Assembly (NCBI GenBank): GCA_028284495.1
Contig: JANQRP010000017.1
Span: 1 to 43,157, forward strand
Origin: Longimicrobiales bacterium
Lineage (GTDB): Bacteria > Gemmatimonadota > Gemmatimonadetes > Longimicrobiales > Gaopeijiaceae
Direction of reading: 5' to 3'
Length of the DNA stretch: 43,157 nucleotides
Made by a program: the position numbers and the translations under genes. Shown here in pieces: positions 18,373 to 28,921 of this stretch. Each line of letters starts with the position of its first letter. Position 1 is the first letter of the stretch. The notes under the pieces were generated by a model. The model worked only from the letters and a program-made list of their open reading frames with translations. It made no database searches and was not told where the DNA came from.

Positions 18373-18610
18373 CGCTTCGGTGCTCTCTCCAGGGGGTGGC
18401 GTGAACGGGTCCGGCGTGGTCGAAGCCCGAACCCCCGGGCGCGGACGGCCGGGTCGTCCCCGAGGTCCGTCGCGCTCCGGACGTGCAACCTGCGACGGCG
18501 GTTTCCCGGCGCGCAAGGCGGCATCGGGCGGCCTCCGGGAGTAGCCTTCGCGATGGTCACCGGCGCCGATTCAGGGACGATGATCGAGCGACCGACCGGA
18601 GGCCCTCCAT

Positions 18611-18657
18611 TTCCGGAACGGCCTGCTACCTTTGGGGGACTCACCTTCCCGGAACGG
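18611..18657 (+). repeat. Repeated TTCC(C)GGAACGG element before glnS
   Basis: TTCCGGAACGG (18611-18621) recurs as TTCCCGGAACGG (18646-18657), flanking the TACCTTTG element. The first contains the palindrome TTCCGGAA. The second overlaps the glnS ribosome site. This could be an operator or coincidence. The remainder of 18373-18665, the divergent gap between the CBS gene and glnS, shows nothing else I can name. Confidence 0.3.
18627..18634 (+). promoter_or_regulatory. Candidate -10 element TACCTTTG of glnS
   Basis: TACCTTTG lies 31 bases before the glnS GTG and fits the TAnnTTTG form known for Bacteroidota -7 elements. The same TA(C/T)CTTT string precedes the site-2 protease gene, trkA and rpsT. 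No convincing -33 element is seen at the expected distance. Confidence 0.4.
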
Positions 18658-18665
18658 AGATCCAG

Positions 18666-21071
<2,406 letters not shown>

Positions 21072-21105
21072 CCCGGCGATCCCCCTCACACTTCCGACCC
21101 ACTCG

Positions 21106-22566
21106 ATGTCCATCCGCCTTCGCTTCGCGCCTTCGCCCACGGGCTACCTCCACGTGGGCGGTGCCCGGACCGCGCTCTTCAACTGGCTCCTCGCCCGTCA
21201 CGAGGGTGGCGCGTTCGTGCTCCGGATCGAAGACACCGACCGCGAGCGGTCGAGCGACGCCCACACGCAGGCCATCCTCGACGGTCTGGCGTGGCTCGGG
21301 CTCGACCTCGACGAGGGGCCGTTCTTTCAGAGCGAGGGCGTGGAGCGCCACGCGGCGCAGGCACGGCGACTGCTCGAGGAGGGGAAGGCGTACCGTGACT
21401 TCTCGACGCCGGACGAGCTCCGCGTGGAGGCCGAACGACAGGGCATCGGGCACCCCTCGGTACTGGCGCGCCGCTGGGCCGAGGAGATGGGGGACGAGGA
21501 GTCCGACCGCCGAGCCGGGGCCGGCGATCCGTTCGCGATCCGGCTGCGGATCCCGGCGGGGCAGACCCGGTGGGAGGACCTGGTTCACGGCCCGATGAGC
21601 TTCGACAACCACGACATCGACGACTTCGTGATCCTCCGCGCGGACGGCTCGCCCGTGTACAATCTGGCGGTCGTCTCCGACGACGCCGAGCAGCGCATCG
21701 ATACGGTGATCCGTGGCGACGACCACATCTCCAACACGCCGAAGCAGATTCTGCTTTATGAGGCCTTCGGTTGGGACGTGCCGAGGTTCGGGCACGTGCC
21801 CATGATTCTCGGCCCCGACGGGAAGCGCCTGTCGAAGCGCCACGGGGCAACGGCCGTGGAGGAGTACGCGGGGCAGGGCATCCTCCCCGACGCGATGGTG
21901 AACTTCCTCGCGCTGCTGGGCTGGAATCCGGGTGACGAGGAGGAGGTGATGAGTCGGGCGCGGCTCGTCGAGCGATTCTCGATGGAGCGCGTCAATCACA
22001 CGAGCGCCGTCTTCGACACGGAGAAGCTGGGGTGGATGAACGGCCGCTATCTGGCCGCCATGCCCGCGGGCGACGTCGTCCCGCTCTTCGTCGAAGCGCT
22101 GGAGGCGGACGGGTGGGGCGGCGACGCATGGTCCGACCGGGAGGACGGATGGCTGCTCGAACTCGTCGCACTTCTGAAGGTCCGCGCGCGAAGCGTGAAC
22201 GAGATGGTGGAGCAGGCGCGTCCGTTTCTCGGAGAGGTGGAGACGTACGAGGAATCAGCGTCGGCGAAGCAGTTCGAGAAGGACCCGGCGGGCACGGCCG
22301 AGCGGCTCGCGACCCTCGCCGCGGCGTTCGCCGAGGCGCCGGAGTGGGACGAGGAGGATCTGGAAGAAATCCTTCGTGAGGTTGCGGCGTCGCTCGAGAT
22401 CGGCGCAGGTAAGATGATTCATCCGTTGCGCTTGGCAGTGACTGGCCGAGGAATCAGTCCAGGCATTTTCGACGTGCTCGTCCTGCTTGGTCGGGAGGAA
22501 ACACTGGCGCGCGTGGCGAACGCCTGTAAACATTTGTCTCGACTCGGAGACGGAGACGTCTCATGA
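21106..22566 (+). CDS. gltX: Glutamyl-tRNA synthetase
   Basis: 486 aa from ATG 21106, where MSIRLRFAPSPTGYLHVGG matches the family N terminus; upstream in-frame sequence overlaps glnS and is not conserved-looking. HVGG is the HIGH motif and KRLSKRHGA the KMSKS motif. It attaches Glu to tRNA-Glu in the cytoplasm. Because a GlnRS gene lies directly upstream, this enzyme is probably the discriminating type that need not mischarge tRNA-Gln, though specificity cannot be read with certainty. No clear ribosome site is seen in the 34-base gap. Its last codons carry GAGAC/GTCTC repeats that may belong to the next gene's control region. Confidence 0.96.
   Translation: MSIRLRFAPSPTGYLHVGGARTALFNWLLARHEGGAFVLRIEDTDRERSSDAHTQAILDGLAWLGLDLDEGPFFQSEGVERHAAQARRLLEEGKAYRDFSTPDELRVEAERQGIGHPSVLARRWAEEMGDEESDRRAGAGDPFAIRLRIPAGQTRWEDLVHGPMSFDNHDIDDFVILRADGSPVYNLAVVSDDAEQRIDTVIRGDDHISNTPKQILLYEAFGWDVPRFGHVPMILGPDGKRLSKRHGATAVEEYAGQGILPDAMVNFLALLGWNPGDEEEVMSRARLVERFSMERVNHTSAVFDTEKLGWMNGRYLAAMPAGDVVPLFVEALEADGWGGDAWSDREDGWLLELVALLKVRARSVNEMVEQARPFLGEVETYEESASAKQFEKDPAGTAERLATLAAAFAEAPEWDEEDLEEILREVAASLEIGAGKMIHPLRLAVTGRGISPGIFDVLVLLGREETLARVANACKHLSRLGDGDVS
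22536..22562. promoter_or_regulatory. Cluster of GAGAC/GTCTC half-sites at the gltX 3' end
   Basis: GTCTC (22536-22540), six bases, GAGAC (22547-22551), then the perfect 10-bp palindrome GAGACGTCTC (22553-22562). A further GAGAC is at 22646-22650. The cluster lies about 170 bases before the LexA-like start. It could be an autoregulatory operator; it is also coding sequence for the last gltX codons, so chance is possible. Confidence 0.35.
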
Positions 22567-22666
22567 GGCGGACGAAGGGCGGTGGTTCGCGCGCGAGCGC
22601 GAGGCCTTTCGAACAGACACCGGTCGGGGGTTCGGGCCCGGCCGCGAGACACGACCAGATGGTGCA

Positions 22667-22706
22667 CCTCTCCGCCGTAAAAGGAGAGGCCGATTCCCCG
22701 AGTCGG
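22667..22706 (+). promoter_or_regulatory. Two adjacent hairpins in the LexA-like leader
   Basis: Hairpin one: CCTCTCC (22667-22673), 9-base loop, GGAGAGG (22683-22689). Hairpin two follows without a gap: CCGATTC (22690-22696), loop CCC, GAGTCGG (22700-22706) with one G-U pair. They end 11 bases before the GGAGG ribosome site of the LexA-like gene. Possible operator, attenuator or translational control element. Confidence 0.4.
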
Positions 22707-22727
22707 AAGCCGATGCCGGAGGCCGGG

Positions 22728-23378
22728 ATGGCCCAACTCCCCAGTGAGATCGAGCGCAGGATACTGGACTACATGGTCTCGTATCTGAAGCGGAATACCT
22801 ACCAACCCTCGATCCGTGAGATCGGCGAGGAGTTCGGCATCAAGAGCACCAAGACGGTGTCGGAGCACCTTCAGGCGCTCGCCGAGAAGGGCTTCCTCGA
22901 ACGAGATCCGTCCCGCTCTCGCGGCGTTCGGATCCTCGGGGTGGATCTGGCGCCGGAGGCGGTGTCGGTCCCTCTCCTCGCGCGGCTGCCCGACGATGGT
23001 GAGGCCGGCGTGGGGACCGACGACTACCTGACCGTCGATCGGCGGCTGGCCGGATCCGAGGGGTCGTTCTTCGTCCGCGCCCGCGGCGACGAGGTCGCGC
23101 TCATGGGCGGCGAGGACGGCGACTACCTGCTGGTCGAGCCGGTGCGGCTGCGAGAGGTGCCGGACGGCGGCGTCGTTGCAGCGAGGCCGGGCGGCGGGGC
23201 GGCCGGATACTACCGCGTCCGTCGCGACGCCGCGGGCCTGCGTCTCCAGGGACTCGCGGGTGGAATGCCCGTGCACCTCGATACGCCGGACGCGCTTCCG
23301 GTACTGGGACGCGTCATCGCGTTCCACCGCCGGATGGATGGCGCGGTCGGCGCTCCCGGGCTCGGCACGGCGCACTGA
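22728..23378 (+). CDS. LexA-family repressor lacking the Ser-Lys catalytic dyad
   Basis: 216 aa. ATG 22728 is chosen because GGAGG (22718-22722) lies 5 bases upstream and the protein then begins like LexA (LPSEIERRILDYMVSYL); a longer frame from 22563 adds 55 residues with no family resemblance. Residues 1-70 are the LexA winged helix, with PSIREIGEEFGIKSTKTVSEHL and the wing RSRGVRIL. Residues about 80-205 follow the S24 dimer/protease domain (VPLLARLP, DDYLTVDRRL, RARGDE, EDGDYLLVEP). Aligned to E. coli LexA, the catalytic Ser119 is Glu122 here, Lys156 is Tyr162, and the Ala84-Gly85 cleavage site is Asp90-Gly91. It should bind DNA as a dimer but not self-cleave. Between gltX and tadA. Confidence 0.88.
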   Translation: MAQLPSEIERRILDYMVSYLKRNTYQPSIREIGEEFGIKSTKTVSEHLQALAEKGFLERDPSRSRGVRILGVDLAPEAVSVPLLARLPDDGEAGVGTDDYLTVDRRLAGSEGSFFVRARGDEVALMGGEDGDYLLVEPVRLREVPDGGVVAARPGGGAAGYYRVRRDAAGLRLQGLAGGMPVHLDTPDALPVLGRVIAFHRRMDGAVGAPGLGTAH

Positions 23379-23404
23379 CCGGTCCGACGACCGACCCTAC
23401 CCCT

Positions 23405-23464
23405 GTGAAGGGCCCCGTGAAGGACCCCGCGAAGGGCCCCGCGAGGCACCCGGCGGCGGACCCC
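23405..23464 (+). repeat. Five tandem 12-bp repeats at the tadA 5' end
   Basis: Five degenerate copies of a 12-base unit, G(T/C)GAAGGGCCCC-like, run from 23405 to 23464. The first two copies both begin with GTG and either could be the start codon. They encode a K/R-x-P-A/V low-complexity tail in front of the TadA fold. Confidence 0.7.
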
Positions 23465-23920
23465 GCGCACGCCGACGTGCGCTGGATGCGGCACGCCCTC
23501 GAGCTCGCCCGCGCGGCGGTGGACGAGGGGGAGGTGCCGGTCGGCGCGGTGATCGTGCACCGGGGTGCGGTGGTGGCCGAGGGGTTCAATCGGACGTTCC
23601 TGGACATTGACCCCACCGCCCACGCCGAGGTCGTCGCACTCCGTCGAGCGGCCGAGCGGTTCGGGGACCACCGCCTGCTCGATACCACCCTGTACGTCAC
23701 GCTCGAGCCCTGCGCGATGTGTGCCGGGGCGATCGTGCTGGCCCGCGTCCCCCGCGTCGTGTTCGGGGCCACCGATCCGAAGGCCGGCATGGTGGAGTCG
23801 CTCGGGACGCTCCTCACCGACCCGAGGCTCAACCACCGCGCGGAGGTCACCGGGGGCGTGCTCGCCGACGAGTCGGCGGACCTCCTCCGCAGCTTCTTCC
23901 GCTCGCGTCGGAAGGGCTGA
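23405..23920 (+). CDS. tadA: tRNA-specific adenosine deaminase
   Basis: 171 aa from GTG 23405 (alternatives GTG 23417, GTG 23477, ATG 23486; no clear ribosome site before the first). It deaminates A34 of tRNA-Arg(ACG) to inosine. The cytidine-deaminase fold is complete: zinc ligand and proton shuttle in HAEVVAL (His73, Glu75) and PCAMC (Cys103, Cys106), followed by VVFGATDPKAG and NHRAEVTGGVLADES, which match TadA closely. About the first 22 residues are the translation of the 12-bp repeats and are not part of the enzyme. It is 26 bases after the LexA-like gene and convergent with the antiporter gene. Confidence 0.94.
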   Translation: MKGPVKDPAKGPARHPAADPAHADVRWMRHALELARAAVDEGEVPVGAVIVHRGAVVAEGFNRTFLDIDPTAHAEVVALRRAAERFGDHRLLDTTLYVTLEPCAMCAGAIVLARVPRVVFGATDPKAGMVESLGTLLTDPRLNHRAEVTGGVLADESADLLRSFFRSRRKG

Positions 23921-23936
23921 GCCGCCTGCGGGTCCC

Positions 23937-25877
23937 TCAGCTCGACGTCGTTTCAGGCGCGTTCTCGGTCACCGTACCGAACACCAGCAGGATTCCCACG
24001 AGCGCTGCCACACCACCCGTCAGCGCGAGCCAGTTGGGCAGTCCGTACGCGGTCCCGATGTCGCCGAGAAGCATCGCGATCACGCCCACGACCAGCGCGT
24101 AGGGGAGCTGCGTGCGGACGTGATCCACGTGGTCACAGCCGGCCGCGGTGGAGGAGAGGACCGTGGTGTCCGAGATCGGGGAGCAGTGATCTCCGAAGAT
24201 CGCGCCCGCCAGTACCGACGAGATCGACCCGAGAAGAATCGAGTAGCCCGTCCCGTCCTCGAACCCCACGGCGCCGCCCAGGCTCACCGTCAGGGGGATC
24301 ACGAGCGGGAGCATGATCGCCATCGTTCCCCACGACGTACCCGTCGCGAACGCGATGCCGGCCGAGGCGATGAACACGAGCACCGGCATGAGCTGAAGCG
24401 CCACGTTGCCGTCGAGGAGCTGGGTCAGGAACGGAGCCGTCTGCAGCGACTCGGTCACGGCACCGAGCGACCACGCGAGGGTGAGAACGACCATCGCGAC
24501 CATCATCGAGCGCATGCCGCCGAGCCAGGCGTCGACCGCCTCCTGCAGGGTCAGGATCCGCTGCGCGACGGAGAGGCCGAAGGCCACGACGCACCCGGCG
24601 AGCGATCCCCAGAGGAGGGTCTTGAAGGGATCGGCGTTCGAGAAGACGTCCATGAGCGTCCCGTCGGCGCCGACGACCGCGCGCCCGTCCACGTAGAGCC
24701 CGCCGAGAACCACGAAGATGACGGTCAGGACGGGGATGGCCGCGTTCATCCAGCGGGCCGGCGCCCCCTCCTTCGGCTGCATCTCGCTGGACTCGGTGTC
24801 GGTCGCGAGCTGGGCACCAGGCCGGAACAGGCCGCCACCCCCCGCCGCCCGGGCCTCCGCCGCCGCCATGGGCCCGAAGTCCCGCCGCATGACCGACGTC
24901 AGGAATACCAGCGCCAGCGCGAGCAGCGGATAGAAGAGGTAGGGGATCGTGTGCAGGAAGACGGCGAACGGCGACACACCCGTGAGCTGCTCGACCAGGG
25001 CCGCGTCGCCCGCGTTCTGAGCCGCGGCGATCCCAAGGCCGAGATCGATCTGCGAGATCTCGTATCCCACCCAGGTGCTGATCGGCACGAGCGCCGCGAC
25101 CGGGGCCGCCGTCGAATCGACCAGGTAGGCCAGCTTCTCGCGAGAGATCTTCAGACGGTCGGTGATGGGCCGCATCGTGTTGCCGACCACGAGCGTGTTC
25201 GCGTAGTCGTCGAAGAAGATCGCCATGCCGGCCGCCCAGGTGGCGAGCTTCCCCCGTCGCTTGGTGGTGGCGAACGGCGAAACCGCGGTCACGATACCGT
25301 TGGTTCCGCCGTTTCGGGCCACGAGTCCCACCATGCCACCGAGGAGCAGCGAGAACATGATGATCGACGCGTGGGACGAGTCCGCGACGGCGGGCATAAG
25401 GTAGGTGTCGACGGAAAGCAGCAGTCCCGCGAAGGGGTTGAAGCCCGTCAGCGCCGTGGCGCCCAGCCACACGCCCGCGAACAGCGCCGTGACCACCTCG
25501 CGAAAGAGCAGCGCCATCAGGATCGCGATCAGCGGCGGCAGCAGCGAGAACCACCCCGGAAGCGCGGACGGAGCGACCTCGAGCGTGGCGCCCGCGATCT
25601 CGAGCGCAAGCGGGAGCGCGGCGCCATCCACGTCGATGTCCTCGATCTGGAAGGTCTCGCCGGACGCGGCGAACCCGGTCGCGAGTACCTCGCCCGTGGC
25701 GGATCGCAGGGTCCACGGGGACGCGGCGCCACCCGAGGCGGCGGTGACGTCGAAGGGGACGCCGGTCAGCACGACCGACGGCGCCTCCACGATCTCCTGT
25801 GCGTCGGCCGCGGAAGCGCTCACGAGCACGGCGGAGGCGAGTACTGCGGCACCGATGTGGCGGAGGCGAGGGCGCAT
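23937..25877 (-). CDS. NhaC-family Na+/H+ antiporter with exported N-terminal domain
   Basis: 646 aa. Residues 1-27 form a Sec signal peptide (ending ASAADAQ), then about 85 residues of beta-rich extracytoplasmic sequence, then the multi-helix antiporter (from about residue 110). Family marks are FFDDYANTLVVGNTMRPITD, a conserved acidic transport motif, and AGAIFGDHCSPISDTTVLSSTAAGCD near the C terminus. NhaC proteins exchange Na+ for H+ (some carry other ions or organic acids) across the inner membrane and are usually about 460-500 aa, so the front extension is the odd part. The gene is divergent from the pyr operon and convergent with tadA (16-base gap). Confidence 0.88.
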   Translation of the reverse strand: MRPRLRHIGAAVLASAVLVSASAADAQEIVEAPSVVLTGVPFDVTAASGGAASPWTLRSATGEVLATGFAASGETFQIEDIDVDGAALPLALEIAGATLEVAPSALPGWFSLLPPLIAILMALLFREVVTALFAGVWLGATALTGFNPFAGLLLSVDTYLMPAVADSSHASIIMFSLLLGGMVGLVARNGGTNGIVTAVSPFATTKRRGKLATWAAGMAIFFDDYANTLVVGNTMRPITDRLKISREKLAYLVDSTAAPVAALVPISTWVGYEISQIDLGLGIAAAQNAGDAALVEQLTGVSPFAVFLHTIPYLFYPLLALALVFLTSVMRRDFGPMAAAEARAAGGGGLFRPGAQLATDTESSEMQPKEGAPARWMNAAIPVLTVIFVVLGGLYVDGRAVVGADGTLMDVFSNADPFKTLLWGSLAGCVVAFGLSVAQRILTLQEAVDAWLGGMRSMMVAMVVLTLAWSLGAVTESLQTAPFLTQLLDGNVALQLMPVLVFIASAGIAFATGTSWGTMAIMLPLVIPLTVSLGGAVGFEDGTGYSILLGSISSVLAGAIFGDHCSPISDTTVLSSTAAGCDHVDHVRTQLPYALVVGVIAMLLGDIGTAYGLPNWLALTGGVAALVGILLVFGTVTENAPETTSS

Positions 25878-25930
25878 CTGGACGGGACGCTCGGGAGAAC
25901 GCTCGTAGGAGTGGCGGGAAAAATCGTGTC

Positions 25931-25959
25931 ACAATGACCGGAATGCGGGGTGGTGTAAA
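25931..25959 (-). promoter_or_regulatory. Candidate promoter of the antiporter gene
   Basis: Minus strand TTTACA (25959-25954; five of six -35 matches), 17 bases, CATTGT (25936-25931; three of six). It points toward the start at 25877. Confidence 0.4.
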
Positions 25960-25978
25960 GCGTGTGCCCCGCGTCGCG

Positions 25979-26007
25979 TTGACACCCCGCGGGGCCCCGG
26001 CGAAGAT
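25979..26007 (+). promoter_or_regulatory. Candidate promoter of the pyr operon
   Basis: A perfect -35 TTGACA (25979-25984), 17 bases, GAAGAT (26002-26007), a weak -10. Transcription would begin near 26014, giving a leader of about 47 bases before pyrR. Confidence 0.45.
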
Positions 26008-26010
26008 TCG

Positions 26011-26040
26011 CGCGGACCGGATCCGATGATCCGGGTCGCG
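26011..26040 (+). promoter_or_regulatory. Hairpin in the pyr operon leader
   Basis: CCGGATC (26017-26023), loop CGAT, GATCCGG (26028-26034), extended past one A-G mismatch by five more pairs (26011-26015 with 26036-26040, one G-U). It would lie at the 5' end of the pyr transcript. PyrR proteins bind hairpins in pyr leaders, so this is a candidate target; no T-run follows, so it is not a classical attenuator. Confidence 0.4.
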
Positions 26041-26060
26041 CCCTCCTCACCCACGCCGCC

Positions 26061-26615
26061 ATGCCCTCGCCCTCCGAGGTACTCGACGAAGCTGCGGTCC
26101 GGCGGGCCCTCGCCCGGATGGCGCGCGAGATCGTCGAGCGAGCCGGCGGTGCCGACGACGTCATGCTCATGGGCATTCGTCGCCGCGGTGATCACCTCGC
26201 TGCGCTTCTCAAGCGGGAGATCGACCAGGCGGAGAATGCCGACGTCCCGCTCGGCGTGCTCGACATCACGCTCTACCGGGACGACCTCGGGACCGTCGGG
26301 ACCATCCCCGAGGTGGGTGAGACCCAGATCCCGTCCCAGGGCATCGAGGGGCGAATCGTCGTGCTGGTGGACGACGTGCTCTACACGGGCCGCACGATTC
26401 GCGCGGCGCTCGGCGAGCTGCTCGACTGGGGACGCCCGGGCCGCATCCTGCTCTGCGTGCTGGTGGAGCGGGACGGGCGCGAACTCCCGATCCAGGCGGA
26501 CGTCGTGGGCGCCTCGATTCAGGCGGGGCCGCGCGAACGCATCGAGGTCCGCGTGCCCGCGCTGGACGATCGACTCGGGGTCGATCGTATCGTTGTCGAC
26601 GGAGGTAGCGAGTGA
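26061..26615 (+). CDS. pyrR: PyrR, pyrimidine operon regulator / uracil phosphoribosyltransferase
   Basis: 184 aa. The type I phosphoribosyltransferase fold shows the PRPP loop [13 protein letters not shown] (about residues 100-112), the N-terminal block [17 protein letters not shown] and the hood-like ITLYRDDL. PyrR senses UMP/UTP and binds pyr mRNA in Gram-positive and some other bacteria; many also have weak uracil phosphoribosyltransferase activity. Its place at the head of pyrB-pyrC supports a regulatory role. The only leader structure seen is the hairpin at 26011-26040. The stop overlaps the pyrB start as GTGA. A dedicated Upp is encoded at 34007. Confidence 0.94.
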   Translation: MPSPSEVLDEAAVRRALARMAREIVERAGGADDVMLMGIRRRGDHLAALLKREIDQAENADVPLGVLDITLYRDDLGTVGTIPEVGETQIPSQGIEGRIVVLVDDVLYTGRTIRAALGELLDWGRPGRILLCVLVERDGRELPIQADVVGASIQAGPRERIEVRVPALDDRLGVDRIVVDGGSE

Positions 26616-27583
26616 CTTCGACCGTCTCGTCGCTCGGGAAGGACCTGGTCGGGCTGGAGGGTCTGACCGCCGAGCAGATCCGCTCGATCCTCGACACGGC
26701 CGAGCCGTTCAAGGAAATCAGCGAGCGGCGGATCAAGAAGGTCCCGGTGCTCCGCGGCAAGACGATCGTGAACCTCTTCTTCGAGCCCTCGACACGCACC
26801 CGCGTGTCGTTCGAATTCGCCGAGAAGCGCCTCAGCGCGGACACGGTCAACATCTCCTCGAGCGGCTCGTCCGTCGTGAAGGGGGAGACGCTGGTCGACA
26901 CGGCCCGGAATCTCGAGGCCATGAACATCGACATGGTGGTCATGCGTCACGGCTCGTCCGGGTCGGCCCGCTTCCTCGCGGAGCGGATTCCGTCGAACGT
27001 CATCAACGCCGGAGACGGGCGCCACGAGCACCCGACGCAGGCGCTGCTCGACCTGCTGACGATCCGCGACCACCGCGGCGAAATCGCGGGCCAGAAGGTG
27101 TGCATCGTTGGTGACGTCCTTCACTCGCGGGTCGCGCGCTCCAACATCTACGGACTGGTGAAGCTCGGCGCCGAGGTCGCGGTGTGCGGTCCGCGTACAC
27201 TCCTGCCCCGCGGGATCGAGGAGATGGGGGTCCGCGTGTTCGACCGGGTCGAGGCGGCGATCGAATGGTCGGACGTGCTCAACATCCTCCGTCTCCAGCT
27301 CGAGCGGATGGAGGGCGGCTACGTGCCGAGCCTCCGCGAGTACAACCACATCTGGGGGGTCTCGAGCCAGCGCCTCGCCGCGGTCGATCGCGAGCTCCTC
27401 ATCCTCCATCCCGGCCCCATGAACCGCGGGGTGGAGATCGACTCCGACGTCGCCGACGGGCCGCATTCCGTGATCCTGCAGCAGGTCACCAACGGTGTCG
27501 CGGTTCGGATGGCGGTGCTCTACCTGCTCGCCGGCGGCACGCCGGATTCGGCCGAGGCCGCCAAGGGAGGAAAGGAAGCGTGA
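26612..27583 (+). CDS. pyrB: Aspartate carbamoyltransferase catalytic subunit
   Basis: 323 aa from GTG 26612, overlapping the pyrR stop by four bases, with GGAGG nine bases upstream in the pyrR end. It joins carbamoyl phosphate and aspartate, the second step of de novo UMP synthesis. The carbamoyl-phosphate site [13 protein letters not shown] (residues 56-68) and the aspartate-side HPGPMNRG are intact, as is [11 protein letters not shown]. No pyrI regulatory-subunit gene is next to it, so it is probably the type that works with an adjacent dihydroorotase (pyrB-pyrC order) rather than the E. coli-type holoenzyme. Confidence 0.96.
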   Translation: MTSTVSSLGKDLVGLEGLTAEQIRSILDTAEPFKEISERRIKKVPVLRGKTIVNLFFEPSTRTRVSFEFAEKRLSADTVNISSSGSSVVKGETLVDTARNLEAMNIDMVVMRHGSSGSARFLAERIPSNVINAGDGRHEHPTQALLDLLTIRDHRGEIAGQKVCIVGDVLHSRVARSNIYGLVKLGAEVAVCGPRTLLPRGIEEMGVRVFDRVEAAIEWSDVLNILRLQLERMEGGYVPSLREYNHIWGVSSQRLAAVDRELLILHPGPMNRGVEIDSDVADGPHSVILQQVTNGVAVRMAVLYLLAGGTPDSAEAAKGGKEA

Positions 27584-28884
27584 GCGACAGCCCGAACGTG
27601 CGCCCCATGGTGCTGAGGGGCGGCCACGTCGTCGACCCGGCGAACTCCGTGGACGGAGTGCGGGACGTGCTCCTCGTGGACGGTCGCGTGGCCTCCGTCG
27701 CGCCGACCGTGGACGGGGTGCCCGAGGGCGCGATCGAGGTCGACGCTGCGGGGATGGTGGTCACGCCCGGCCTCATCGACCCGCACGTGCACCTTCGCGA
27801 GCCGGGGCAGGAGCACAAGGAGACGATCGCGACGGGCGCGCGGGCCGCGGCGGCCGGTGGTTTCACGGCCGTGATCGCCATGCCCAACACCGATCCGCCC
27901 ATCGACACGCCCGCCTCCGTGGCGTACGTGCTGGCCGCCGGCCGGAAGGCGGGTGCGGCGCGGGTACACACGACCGGCGCGATCTCGATCGGGCTGAAGG
28001 GCGAGCGCCTCGCCGAGATCGGCGAGATGGTGGAGGCCGGCGCCGTCGGGATCACCGACGACGGGCACCCGATCATGGATTCCGGCCTGATGCGCCTGGC
28101 GATGGAGTACTCGCTGAACTTCGACATCCCGGTGGCGGATCACCCCGAGGACCTGGGGATCTCGGCCGGCGGCGTGATGAACGAGGGTCTGGTGTCGTCG
28201 CGCCTGGGCCTTCGAGGGAAGCCCAACGCCAGCGAAGACATCCACGTGGTCCGCGACCTCCTGGTGGCCGAGTTCACCGGTGCCCACATCCACCTCCAGC
28301 ATATCTCGACGGCCTTCGGTGTCGAGATGATCCGCCGCGCGAAGGATCGGGGCATCCGAGTCACCGCCGAAGCCAGCCCGCACCACCTGCTCCTGACCGA
28401 TGCCGCCGTGGACGGGTACCGGACCGAGGCGAAGATGAACCCGCCCCTCCGATCCGAGTCGGACCGTGCGGCGGTGGAGCAGGGGATGATCGACGGGACC
28501 CTGGACGTGATCGCGACGGACCACGCCCCGCACCACTACGACGAGAAGGAACAGGCCTTCGACGACGCACCGAACGGCATCGTCGGTCTGGAGACCTCGC
28601 TGGGCCTCGTGCACACGCACTTCGTCCGTACGGGGAAGATCTCGCTGACCACGATGGTCGAGCGGATGAGCCTGGCACCCGCGCGTGCCTTCCGCCTCGA
28701 GGGCGGCACGCTCGACGTGGGCGGCCCGGCGGACGTGACCGTGTTCGATCCGGGCGCCGAGTGGACCGTGGACGCCGCCGCGTTCCTGTCCAAGGCGTCC
28801 AACACGCCCTTCGGGGGCGAACGACTCGTCGGTGCCCCCCGGCTCACGATCGTGGGCGGGCGGATCGTATTCGACGCACGCTGA
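27580..28884 (+). CDS. pyrC: Dihydroorotase, type I
   Basis: 434 aa from GTG 27580, overlapping the pyrB stop as GTGA and preceded by GGGAGGAAAGGA. It cyclises carbamoyl aspartate to dihydroorotate, the third step of the pathway. Metal ligands are present: DPHVHLRE (His69, His71), HPEDL and HLQHIS histidines, and IATDHAPH near residue 310. Because the HxH pair is intact, this is an active enzyme and not the inactive PyrC' chaperone type. Last gene of the operon; a strong terminator follows 38 bases after the stop. Confidence 0.95.
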   Translation: MSDSPNVRPMVLRGGHVVDPANSVDGVRDVLLVDGRVASVAPTVDGVPEGAIEVDAAGMVVTPGLIDPHVHLREPGQEHKETIATGARAAAAGGFTAVIAMPNTDPPIDTPASVAYVLAAGRKAGAARVHTTGAISIGLKGERLAEIGEMVEAGAVGITDDGHPIMDSGLMRLAMEYSLNFDIPVADHPEDLGISAGGVMNEGLVSSRLGLRGKPNASEDIHVVRDLLVAEFTGAHIHLQHISTAFGVEMIRRAKDRGIRVTAEASPHHLLLTDAAVDGYRTEAKMNPPLRSESDRAAVEQGMIDGTLDVIATDHAPHHYDEKEQAFDDAPNGIVGLETSLGLVHTHFVRTGKISLTTMVERMSLAPARAFRLEGGTLDVGGPADVTVFDPGAEWTVDAAAFLSKASNTPFGGERLVGAPRLTIVGGRIVFDAR

Positions 28885-28921
28885 GCGCGAGCCGGCGCTC
28901 CGCCGTTCGGAGCCGGACAAC

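Noticed and set aside
22563..22727. ATG overlapping the gltX stop as the start of the LexA-like gene
   Set aside because: It would add 55 residues unlike any LexA, while ATG 22728 has GGAGG at the right distance and gives a normal LexA N terminus. Not excluded completely.
23565..25937. A 790-codon open frame on the plus strand, opposite the antiporter gene
   Set aside because: Its translation is almost all R, H, G, E, D and matches nothing; the minus strand encodes a complete NhaC protein. High GC at third positions creates such shadows.
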